Assembly (NCBI GenBank): GCA_020343715.1
Contig: CP070808.1
Location: 1,926,272-1,936,755 of the forward strand
Length of the DNA stretch: 10,484 bases
Reading direction: 5' to 3'
DNA from: Thermoplasmata archaeon
GTDB taxonomy: Archaea > Thermoplasmatota > DTKX01 > GCA-020343715
In this document: one piece after another, positions 1 to 5,847 of the stretch
Position numbering within the stretch: position 1 is the stretch's first letter
How the letters are laid out: each line of letters opens with the position of its first letter
The notes under the pieces: generated by a model
What the model was told of the DNA's origin: nothing
Database searches by the model: none
The model's input: only the letters and a program-made list of their open reading frames with translations
Made by a program: the position numbers and the translations under genes

Positions 1-363
1 CCGTCGACGTTGCTGTTCCTCCACCTCTACTCCCAGGTGTCCGACGGCTTCTTCGTGTGCCTGGACGAGCTCCTGCCGGCGCTGCTCTCCATCGACCCCT
101 GCTCCAAGGGGATGGCGAGGACGGACTACCTGACGGCCCACGAGAAGGCCGTCCGGCAGGCCATCCTGCTGATCACCGAGGCGGCCCGGCAGGCTAAGAA
201 GGAGGTCATCATACAGACCCGTGAGCCCCTCGACCCGGGGCTGGTGGAGTTCCTGCTCCGCATCGGCATCAACGGCATCTGCCTGGAGGCCGAGGGGTTG
301 CGGGAGAACGTGGAGCTCATATCCCGCGTGGAGCAGAACCTCCAAGGGGACGTAGAGGGCTGA
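1..363 (+). CDS. C-terminal fragment, PEP-utilising enzyme-like protein (partial at left edge)
   Basis: The frame is open to the left edge, so this is the last ~120 residues of a larger protein; the TTG at position 10 has no special claim to be the start. It resembles the end of the TIM-barrel domain of PEP synthase / pyruvate phosphate dikinase. A helix with HEKAVRQAI and EAARQAKKEV is followed by a DP-x-LVEFLLRIGINGI segment, matching the family pattern of AA-x-x-x-GK-x-V, then FL-x-x-x-GI-x-x-I-S, then a final helix ending in E. Two landmarks are changed: the usual NDLTQ-type loop reads LDELLPAL, and the catalytic cysteine after the GK-x-V strand (ICGQ in PEP synthases) reads IIQT. If the alignment is right, the domain is probably not an active PEP synthase. 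The stop lies 13 bases before dph2 on the same strand, so the two are probably co-transcribed. The family call is inferred from pattern only. Confidence 0.5.
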   Translation, partial: PSTLLFLHLYSQVSDGFFVCLDELLPALLSIDPCSKGMARTDYLTAHEKAVRQAILLITEAARQAKKEVIIQTREPLDPGLVEFLLRIGINGICLEAEGLRENVELISRVEQNLQGDVEG

Positions 364-370
364 GGAGGAG
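364..370 (+). promoter_or_regulatory. Shine-Dalgarno site of dph2
   Basis: GGAGGAG lies 6 bases before the ATG at 377, directly after the stop of the upstream gene. It fixes the dph2 start and supports translation from a shared transcript. Confidence 0.7.
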
Positions 371-376
371 AGGGAC

Positions 377-1414
377 ATGGCCTGGAACGGAGACGCAGGG
401 GACGTCCTCACCAGTTCGACCTTCCACCTGGACGTGGACGCCATCACCCGTGCGGTGTACGACGCAGGGGCCAGGGTGGTCGGGCTGCAGCTGCCCGAGG
501 GTCTCAAGCGGATGGCGCTGCCTCTGGTCGAGAAGATCGAGCAGGCCACGGGCGCGAAGGTGGTGGTATCGGCGGACCCATGCTACGGAGCATGCGACCT
601 GGTCGACGACCAGTTCGAGCCCCTGGACGTCCAGCTGGTCATCCACGTGGGGCACTCGCCCATGGGCGACACGGAGCCCAGGATCCCCACCTTCTTCCTG
701 GACGCGCCCTCCAAGCTGGACATCGGCCCGGCTGTTAGGAACTCGCTTTACAAGCTGGGCAGGGGCGGTCGCATCGGACTGCTCACCACGACCCAGCACA
801 GGCACGCCATCCGGGACGCCCGGAACATCCTTGAGCACGCGGGCTACGAGGTCAGGATAGGGGAGGGGAGCAACCGGCTCGCCTTCCCTGGCCAGGTCCT
901 GGGCTGCGACTTCTCGGCGGCCAAGGCCGTGGAGAACAGCGTCGACACCATCCTGATCGTTGGCGGTGGCTCCTTCCATGCCACCGGCGTGGCGATGGCC
1001 ACCCGCAGGCCCGTCGTCATCGCCGACGTGGAGACGGGGGAGGCCAGGACTGTGCAGGAGGAGCTGGACCGCACCCTTCGGCGACGGTCTGCCACCATCG
1101 CCAAGGCCATGGACGCCGAGACCTTCGGCATCATCATCGAGGCCCGCCCGGGACAGAGACGATGGGCGCTGGCCCAATCCCTGGCCGACGACCTGCACGA
1201 CTCGGGGCGCCAGGCGGTGCTGATGGTAATCCGGAACATCAGCCCCGAGCGGTTGGTGGCCATCGGGCTGGACGCGTACGTGAACACCGCGTGCCCAAGG
1301 TTGACGATAGACGACCAGTCCCTGTTCCCCATGCCACTGCTCACGCCCATGGAGCTTCGGATAATGATCGGGCGAGAGGGCTGGGACGACTATCTGATGG
1401 ACGAGTTCGACTGA
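377..1414 (+). CDS. dph2: 2-(3-amino-3-carboxypropyl)histidine synthase Dph2 (diphthamide biosynthesis)
   Basis: Archaeal Dph2 is a homodimeric, non-canonical radical-SAM enzyme. It transfers the 3-amino-3-carboxypropyl group of S-adenosylmethionine to the target histidine of elongation factor 2, the first step of diphthamide synthesis. The 345 residues match the usual archaeal length of about 340. The three dispersed cysteines that bind the 4Fe-4S cluster are visible: Cys69 in DPCYGACD, Cys177 in VLGCDFS, and Cys306 in NTACPRLTIDD. Their spacing fits the characterised Pyrococcus enzyme. Other family marks are GLQLPEGLKR near residue 36, HVGHSP near 90, and TTTQH near 137. The start is set by a strong Shine-Dalgarno site. 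The gene is 13 bases after the PEP-enzyme-like gene and converges on the PIN/TPR gene with a 7-base gap. Cys73 is an extra cysteine in the first motif and need not bind the cluster. Confidence 0.96.
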   Translation: MAWNGDAGDVLTSSTFHLDVDAITRAVYDAGARVVGLQLPEGLKRMALPLVEKIEQATGAKVVVSADPCYGACDLVDDQFEPLDVQLVIHVGHSPMGDTEPRIPTFFLDAPSKLDIGPAVRNSLYKLGRGGRIGLLTTTQHRHAIRDARNILEHAGYEVRIGEGSNRLAFPGQVLGCDFSAAKAVENSVDTILIVGGGSFHATGVAMATRRPVVIADVETGEARTVQEELDRTLRRRSATIAKAMDAETFGIIIEARPGQRRWALAQSLADDLHDSGRQAVLMVIRNISPERLVAIGLDAYVNTACPRLTIDDQSLFPMPLLTPMELRIMIGREGWDDYLMDEFD

Positions 1415-1421
1415 GCCCGCC

Positions 1422-3398
1422 TCAAACCGCTGGGTGGGAGACCAGCTGGGTACGTCTGCGGAGGCGGATGGGGCTGCGCTGGAGCTCATAGTGGTCCCCA
1501 TCATGGAGCACGATTATCGCCCTCAGCTTGTAGCCGGACCGGAAGGGTTCGGGGGCCTGGACCAGCTTGACCCTGGAGCTTGGAAGGACCCGGAACTGGG
1601 CATGCTCGATGCCCGGGAGGCTGACCGGGTCCGAGACCAGCACCCCCACGTTACCGACCTGGGGTGAGTAGGAGACGAGGATCGTCCCCTCCCCCTTGGG
1701 GAGCGGGTCCGCCCTGACGATATCGATCCAATCCTCCAGGGCGTCGGGGAGCCTCGTGGCGGGGGACCACTCGTCGAAGGTCACCTCCAGGGGGTCGTCC
1801 ATCCTCTCGATGGCCATGTCCAGCTCCGAGTCCAGCTCCTGGAACCTGGCGAGCAGCTCCTGGTCCTGTATGTCGTTGGCCATGTCCATGAGGGTGACCA
1901 GCTCGCTGGCCAGCTCCCTCTCCTCCAGGCCCATGGACAGACGGGCACGACGGAGCTTGCCCATGAGCCTGTCCGTGTCCTCCGATGCGGTGGCCTCCAC
2001 GGCGCATTCCAGGGCCTCGTGGTAGAGCCCCGTGGCCAGGTGGACGGCCCCGAAGTTGGTGAAGTGGTCGCCGAACTCCTCGAGGGCCACCGAGCCCACG
2101 TAGGGGTCCGCCTCGACCCGCTCGTTGACCTGGACCATGGTCTCCTCCGCCGCGTCCCTGTCCTCGGCGAGGAGCTGCATGATGGCGGTGCCGATGAGGG
2201 ACCTTAGGACTGTGGACTCGTCACCGGCCTGCTCCGCCAGCCGGGTGGTCAGGCGGAACTGTTCCAGGGCCTCCTCGTAGGCCTCCCTGTACGCGTGGAC
2301 CAGCGCCTCCAGGTAGTTGGCCTCGATGACGGTACCGATGAGGCCCGCGGCAAGGGCCAGAAGGGCCACGTTGTCCAGGTGGTCCTCGCAGTCCACCACC
2401 TCCCCCAGGTTGATGTGCAGCAGCGCCGTGACCATCTCCAGGAACGGAAGCATCTCGGCGTATGCGCGCATCACCTTCCTGCCGTCCCTGGGGTCCAAGG
2501 CGCCTACCGCCAACTGGAGCTCCGACTTCAGCTCCTTCAGCTCCACATGGGCGTAGCGGTTGGCCCCCTGGAGGTCCCCCGCCTCCGCCATCCGGTGGAT
2601 CTCCTCCAGGTCCTCCCGCAGGTCGGTGAGGGGCGCCAGGTAGGGCATGATGGGGTCGAAGGCCTTGATGTGTCCCCTTCGGACCCGTTCGCCCCGCAGG
2701 TGCCTGACCAGGGCCTGCCAGTTGGCATCCTCCTCCTTCCCCTCGACGACCAGGGCGGGCCCCTCCGCCTGGGCCCCGGGCACCGGGGCGGGCCCCGCAT
2801 CGGGGGAGGTGACCTCATGGAGGAGGTTGTCCATGAGCCATGTCAGCTTGTCCTCCACGTTGTACATGTCCGCCCGCGAGAGGACGTACTCCATCTCCCC
2901 GTGCCGCACCTTCTTGTAAAGGTGCCGCACCCGCTTCCTGTCCTCGCCATGCAGCTCCCTCGAGAGGGAGAACAGGAACACCGATGGGGAGATGACGGCG
3001 TACGGCTCGCCCAGCTCCCGGCTGGAGGTGGAGATCTTGAAGTCGTCGCTGACCAGGCGGACGGAGGCGCCCTTCCGGGCCAGGCTGTCGGCCAGGACCA
3101 TCAGGGAGAGGTCCGGGGCCTGGGGGGCCCGGTGGCCCCCGCCCAGCTGGGTGCGGAACGAGGCGATGGTGCCATCGTCGGCGGGGTGGACCTTCATGGT
3201 CCTCCTCGCCAGCTTCTCCGCCGTCGCCTTGGAGCCCTTGCACCGGACGTACTTGACCTCCTCCAGGATGGGCTCGGTCACGTGCATCTCCCAGCCCACC
3301 TGTTCCGTCAGGTCCAGGACCCGCTCCATGGCGTCCCGCTCCCTGGTCTGGGCTAGGGAAATGAAGAAGTTGGCGTCCATCACGTGAAGGTCGCTCAC
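1422..3398 (-). CDS. PIN-domain protein with TPR-like helical repeats and C-terminal beta-rich domain
   Basis: This is a 658-residue multidomain protein. Residues ~4-145 look like a PIN ribonuclease domain: VMDANFFISL with Asp8, ILEEV with Glu46/Glu47, APDLSLMVLA with Asp96, and LVSDDF with Asp118/Asp119. This is the usual order of acidic metal ligands and strand ends. A Pro/Ala/Gly-rich linker (~198-218) leads to a long helical region (~225-535) with TPR-like pairs such as AYEEALEQFRLTTRLAEQAG and LYHEALECAVEATA. Residues ~555-658 are predicted beta-rich and I do not recognise them. The frame could begin at 3485, but that would run into the V4R gene; GTG 3398 has a good Shine-Dalgarno (AGGAGAGG, 7-8 bases upstream) and begins just before the first PIN strand. 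It is the third gene of the GTPase-V4R set, 37 bases after the V4R stop. Likely an RNA endonuclease with a protein-binding scaffold. Activity and substrate are inferred; no antitoxin-like partner is seen. Confidence 0.8.
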   Translation of the reverse strand: MSDLHVMDANFFISLAQTRERDAMERVLDLTEQVGWEMHVTEPILEEVKYVRCKGSKATAEKLARRTMKVHPADDGTIASFRTQLGGGHRAPQAPDLSLMVLADSLARKGASVRLVSDDFKISTSSRELGEPYAVISPSVFLFSLSRELHGEDRKRVRHLYKKVRHGEMEYVLSRADMYNVEDKLTWLMDNLLHEVTSPDAGPAPVPGAQAEGPALVVEGKEEDANWQALVRHLRGERVRRGHIKAFDPIMPYLAPLTDLREDLEEIHRMAEAGDLQGANRYAHVELKELKSELQLAVGALDPRDGRKVMRAYAEMLPFLEMVTALLHINLGEVVDCEDHLDNVALLALAAGLIGTVIEANYLEALVHAYREAYEEALEQFRLTTRLAEQAGDESTVLRSLIGTAIMQLLAEDRDAAEETMVQVNERVEADPYVGSVALEEFGDHFTNFGAVHLATGLYHEALECAVEATASEDTDRLMGKLRRARLSMGLEERELASELVTLMDMANDIQDQELLARFQELDSELDMAIERMDDPLEVTFDEWSPATRLPDALEDWIDIVRADPLPKGEGTILVSYSPQVGNVGVLVSDPVSLPGIEHAQFRVLPSSRVKLVQAPEPFRSGYKLRAIIVLHDGDHYELQRSPIRLRRRTQLVSHPAV

Positions 3399-3401
3399 CG
3401 T

Positions 3402-3428
3402 CCCATCCTCTCCTAGGGAGGAGATGGG
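3402..3428 (-). promoter_or_regulatory. hairpin covering the Shine-Dalgarno of the PIN/TPR gene
   Basis: In the transcript, 27 bases fold symmetrically. Eleven of twelve positions pair (ten Watson-Crick, one G-U, with one C-A mismatch) around a three-base loop. The 3' arm holds the AGGAGAGG ribosome-binding sequence and ends 3 bases before the GTG at 3398. The fold would hide the ribosome-binding site, which could limit translation of the nuclease or tie it to ribosomes finishing the V4R gene. There is no following U-tract, so it is not a classic terminator. Function is inferred from pairing only. Confidence 0.45.
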
Positions 3429-3435
3429 AGAGGGC

Positions 3436-3888
3436 CTATATGGGGATGACGGTGAACACGCACTTCTGGTGGCCCTCGCACACACACTGGTCCTCGACCG
3501 TCATGTGCTCCTTTCCCGAGACCTCGGTCACCAGGCCCGCGATGTAACCGCGGGTGAAGAAGCAGGAGGGCTCGCCCACGTTGCCCAGGGCAAGGCTCTC
3601 CACCGTGTCGGTGACCTCGGCGGCCACGCCGCCCTTGTCTACGTCCTTGGCGGTGAGGCGGCCGATGCCCACCTCCGCCCACAGGGAGACCAGGGCGTCC
3701 GCCATCTGCTCGTCGGACTCCCAACGGAAGCCGGTGCGTTGCACGACGGCCTTGCCGCAGCGGACTCCCAGCTCCTTGAAGAACTCCTCGTCCTTGTCGG
3801 ACAGCTCGTATTGGCCGAGCATGTCACGGATGGCGGTGAATATGTCTACGGGCAGGGCCACGAAGGGTATCTCGCTGGATCTTGGCAA
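3436..3888 (-). CDS. V4R-domain protein (4-vinyl reductase / Bet3-like fold)
   Basis: This is a 150-residue protein. Its C-terminal half (~85-150) carries the V4R signature: Cys109 in EPSCFFTRGYIAGLV, then VEDQCVCEGHQKCVF with Cys135, Cys137 and Cys143, ending in a beta strand. V4R is a small-molecule or metal-binding sensor domain found in many archaeal regulators, and it is homologous to Bet3 of the eukaryotic TRAPP complex. The N-terminal half has predicted helices and no other domain; there is no DNA-binding or methyltransferase part. The start is TTG 3888: an in-frame TAG lies at about 3922-3924 and no ATG or GTG occurs between it and the TTG. GATGGGGT upstream is a weak ribosome-binding site, and GTG 3861 is an alternative. 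The gene begins 13 bases after the GTPase stop, implying coupled expression. It ends in TAG. It may be a partner or regulator of the GTPase, which is inferred. Confidence 0.8.
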   Translation of the reverse strand: MPRSSEIPFVALPVDIFTAIRDMLGQYELSDKDEEFFKELGVRCGKAVVQRTGFRWESDEQMADALVSLWAEVGIGRLTAKDVDKGGVAAEVTDTVESLALGNVGEPSCFFTRGYIAGLVTEVSGKEHMTVEDQCVCEGHQKCVFTVIPI

Positions 3889-3901
3889 ATCATCAACCCC
3901 A

Positions 3902-4645
3902 TCACTTGGATATGAGCTTACCTAGCTCGTGGAAGATCATCTCCACGTTGTCCCCCGTCTTGGCAGATGTGGAGAATACGGGGGCGCCGTAGGGGGCGTA
4001 GTCGCCCTCCACGTCCTCCACGCTGAACTTGACCTCCTCTGCGAGGTCGCTCTTGTTGCAGATGATGACCATGGGGACCACCTCGGACACGTCGAACAGG
4101 TTCTCGATCCACCTGTGCATGTCCTTCATGGTCTCCTCACGGGTCAGGTCGCACACCACGATGGCGCCCGAGGCGCCCCGATAGTAGGCCTTCTTGACGC
4201 TATCGAAGGTCTCCTGGCCCGCGATGTCCCACAGTATTAGCTTGAGGTCCACTATCTCGCCGGTGTCGGGCCGGTTAACGCCCAGCTCCTTCTTCATCAC
4301 CTTGGCGCCGATGGTGTTCAGGTAGCGGTCGTCGAACACGTCCTGGACGAACCGCTTGATCAGGGAGGTCTTGCCCACGGCGGGATCGCCGATGACGACG
4401 ACCTTGCGGGCCATCTTCACCAGCTGGACGTCCTCGCCGGCCAGCTCGCCCAGGGACTCCTCCATCTCCTGGGGGCGGTCGGCGGTGCCGGCCGCCTCGA
4501 GGAGGTCGTCGAGGCCCATCTCGTCCTCGTCCTCCTCGTCCTCTTCGGCCTCCTCCTCGGCCTTCTCCTCATCGGGGACGGGTTCCTCCTCTGCCTCAGG
4601 CTCCGGCTTCTCCTCCTCCTTATCCTGCCGGCGCTTGAAGAACAT
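3902..4645 (-). CDS. Ras/Rab-like small GTPase with long acidic N-terminal extension
   Basis: The G domain (residues ~79-247) has all five motifs: G1 GDPAVGKTS (86-94), switch I Thr111 in YLNTIGAK, G3 DIAGQE (140-145), G4 NKSD (197-200), and G5 TSAKT (226-230). WDIAGQETF followed by YYRGASGAIVVCD is strikingly Rab/Ran-like. The Gln after the G3 glycine, needed for hydrolysis, is kept. The first ~79 residues are unusual: MFFKRR, then a run rich in Glu, Asp and Pro, likely disordered, then a helix at 44-78. The protein ends in LISK with no C-terminal cysteine, so prenylation in the Rab manner is not possible. ATG 4645 is preceded by GGAGG 10 bases upstream. It is the first gene of a set with V4R (13 bases downstream) and PIN/TPR. 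Probable GTP-controlled switch; target unknown. Confidence 0.93.
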   Translation of the reverse strand: MFFKRRQDKEEEKPEPEAEEEPVPDEEKAEEEAEEDEEDEDEMGLDDLLEAAGTADRPQEMEESLGELAGEDVQLVKMARKVVVIGDPAVGKTSLIKRFVQDVFDDRYLNTIGAKVMKKELGVNRPDTGEIVDLKLILWDIAGQETFDSVKKAYYRGASGAIVVCDLTREETMKDMHRWIENLFDVSEVVPMVIICNKSDLAEEVKFSVEDVEGDYAPYGAPVFSTSAKTGDNVEMIFHELGKLISK

Positions 4646-4705
4646 GTGGCAACGGCCTCCAAGGTCCCTCCTAGGGCTACGAATCGAGTTTAAGACCCTC
4701 TTTTG

Positions 4706-4713
4706 TTTTAAAA
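4706..4713 (-). promoter_or_regulatory. TATA-like element upstream of the GTPase gene
   Basis: The 90-base gap between pelota and the GTPase gene is the most AT-rich part of the minus-strand block. It holds TTTTAAAA preceded by purine-rich GCAAAGG, as expected for an archaeal BRE/TATA pair. Transcription would begin near 4684, giving a leader of about 40 bases with the GGAGG site. A second candidate, TCTTAAACT at 4686-4694, would give a leader of about 20 bases. Either way the GTPase-V4R-PIN/TPR set probably has its own promoter. The elements are short and not proven. Confidence 0.45.
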
Positions 4714-4735
4714 CCTTTGCCCTCAGTTCCGAGCG

Positions 4736-5803
4736 CTAAGAATCGCGGGGGTCGAAGGGATACCTGTGGAGGGCCGCTATGCCACCCAGGTGGCTCAGGC
4801 GCTCGCCGGCGTCGTGGTTCGTGGAGACCACCAACACCCTGGCACCCAACGACTCGGCCTCCGACAGCAGGGCCACCATGGGCCCCTCTCTCACCACGTC
4901 GTCGGACACCAGCACCGTCTCGACGGCACCGGCCCTGATGGCGGCCAGCACCTCGTCGATACCGTACGAGACCGTGTGGTCCCCCCGACCGATGCCCGCC
5001 AGGAGCTCCTGGACCCGTTCCGTCTCCATCTCCACCCTGGCCCCCTCCACCACCCGGGAGACGAGGCCCCGCTTGATGGCCTCCTGGACGCCCACCATGC
5101 CCGCCTGGCCCGTCCCCTCTGTGTAGACCTGCGCCGCCAGGTCCGGGCGCCGGTCGCGCACGAAGGCCAGCAGCTCGGTGCGGGTGAAGCCCGGGCCCAC
5201 CAGCACCACGGGGAGCTCGGCGGTCCTCACCCGGGCCATCTCCTCCATCAGCTCCTGGAGCCATGCCTCCTTGAGGCCCTTGGGGGGTTTGTCCACCCCC
5301 TTCTGGGTGCCGGGCCCGGGGACCTCGGAAAGCTTCTCGACGCCGCTCTGGCGCACGGCGGCGAAGACGGCGGACTCGTCGTCGATGCAGATGATGATCA
5401 CGTGGGGCCTGCGGGTGGCCTTTACCGCCTCGTCGATGCGTTCCAGCTCGAAGTGCAGCCACCTCACCTTCTGGATCTTGACATCCCCGCCCTCCTCGAT
5501 GTTCAGGGTGTGGTGGGTGCCGTGGGGCACGTCGTCGGGGCCGTCGCGGATCTTTCCCAGGACGCGGAGGCGGTCGGAGAAGTCGGCGTACTCCACGTCC
5601 TCCACCTCGACGCCCAGGTACATGCGCCTCCGCTCGGTCTTCTCCGCCCTTACCATGTCCGTGGACCTCTCCTCGCGGCGCCATGTGACGGCGTGGACCA
5701 CGTCGCCCGGCTGGATCAGGTGGCGTAGGTGCCAAAGGTCGTCCCCGTTCTCCACCAGCAGCTTCACGGTCCCCCCGCGGAGGTCCTTCTTCAGTACCCT
5801 CAT
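4736..5803 (-). CDS. pelA: Pelota (archaeal Dom34), mRNA surveillance and ribosome rescue factor
   Basis: aPelota binds the empty A site of stalled archaeal ribosomes with GTP-bound aEF1A and, with ABCE1, splits the subunits. The 355 residues match the family's usual length, and the three eRF1-like domains are in order. The N-terminal Sm-like domain (~1-127) has LWHLRHLIQPGD-VV (23-36) and DDVPHGTHHTL. The central domain (~130-250) has HVIIICIDDESA and VVLVGPGFTRTEL, without the GGQ motif of true release factors. The C-terminal domain (~255-350) has TVSYGIDEVLAAIRAGAVETVLVSDD. ATG 5803 gives the canonical MRVL-KKDL start. The gene follows the CPBP protease by 32 bases and may be co-transcribed with it, or use its own promoter near 5835. 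It stops with TAG. The next gene on the strand is the GTPase, after a 90-base gap. Confidence 0.97.
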   Translation of the reverse strand: MRVLKKDLRGGTVKLLVENGDDLWHLRHLIQPGDVVHAVTWRREERSTDMVRAEKTERRRMYLGVEVEDVEYADFSDRLRVLGKIRDGPDDVPHGTHHTLNIEEGGDVKIQKVRWLHFELERIDEAVKATRRPHVIIICIDDESAVFAAVRQSGVEKLSEVPGPGTQKGVDKPPKGLKEAWLQELMEEMARVRTAELPVVLVGPGFTRTELLAFVRDRRPDLAAQVYTEGTGQAGMVGVQEAIKRGLVSRVVEGARVEMETERVQELLAGIGRGDHTVSYGIDEVLAAIRAGAVETVLVSDDVVREGPMVALLSEAESLGARVLVVSTNHDAGERLSHLGGIAALHRYPFDPRDS

Positions 5804-5834
5804 CAGGCTCGTGGCTCCCGAGGGCCTGTGCGCC

Positions 5835-5847
5835 CTTAAGCCTTTCC
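5835..5847 (-). promoter_or_regulatory. possible BRE/TATA element of pelota
   Basis: On the minus strand GGAAAGG is followed by CTTAAG, with the TATA-like centre about 34 bases before the Pelota ATG. Transcription would start close to 5811, leaving a leader of only ~8 bases. The element overlaps the last codons of the CPBP gene. It is weak, since CTTAAG is a partial match only. Confidence 0.3.

Noticed and set aside
317..1504. Long minus-strand open frame opposite dph2
   Set aside because: It is antisense to a clear Dph2 with all cluster cysteines, its translation is Gly/Arg/His/Pro-rich with no domain, and it arises from GC-rich codons.
2295..3356. Long plus-strand open frame opposite the PIN/TPR gene
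   Set aside because: No recognisable domain, low-complexity composition, and the opposite strand has coherent PIN and helical-repeat features.
4500..4640. CTC/TCC-rich stretch that looks like a simple repeat
   Set aside because: It encodes the Glu/Asp-rich arm of the GTPase and is not a regular tandem repeat.
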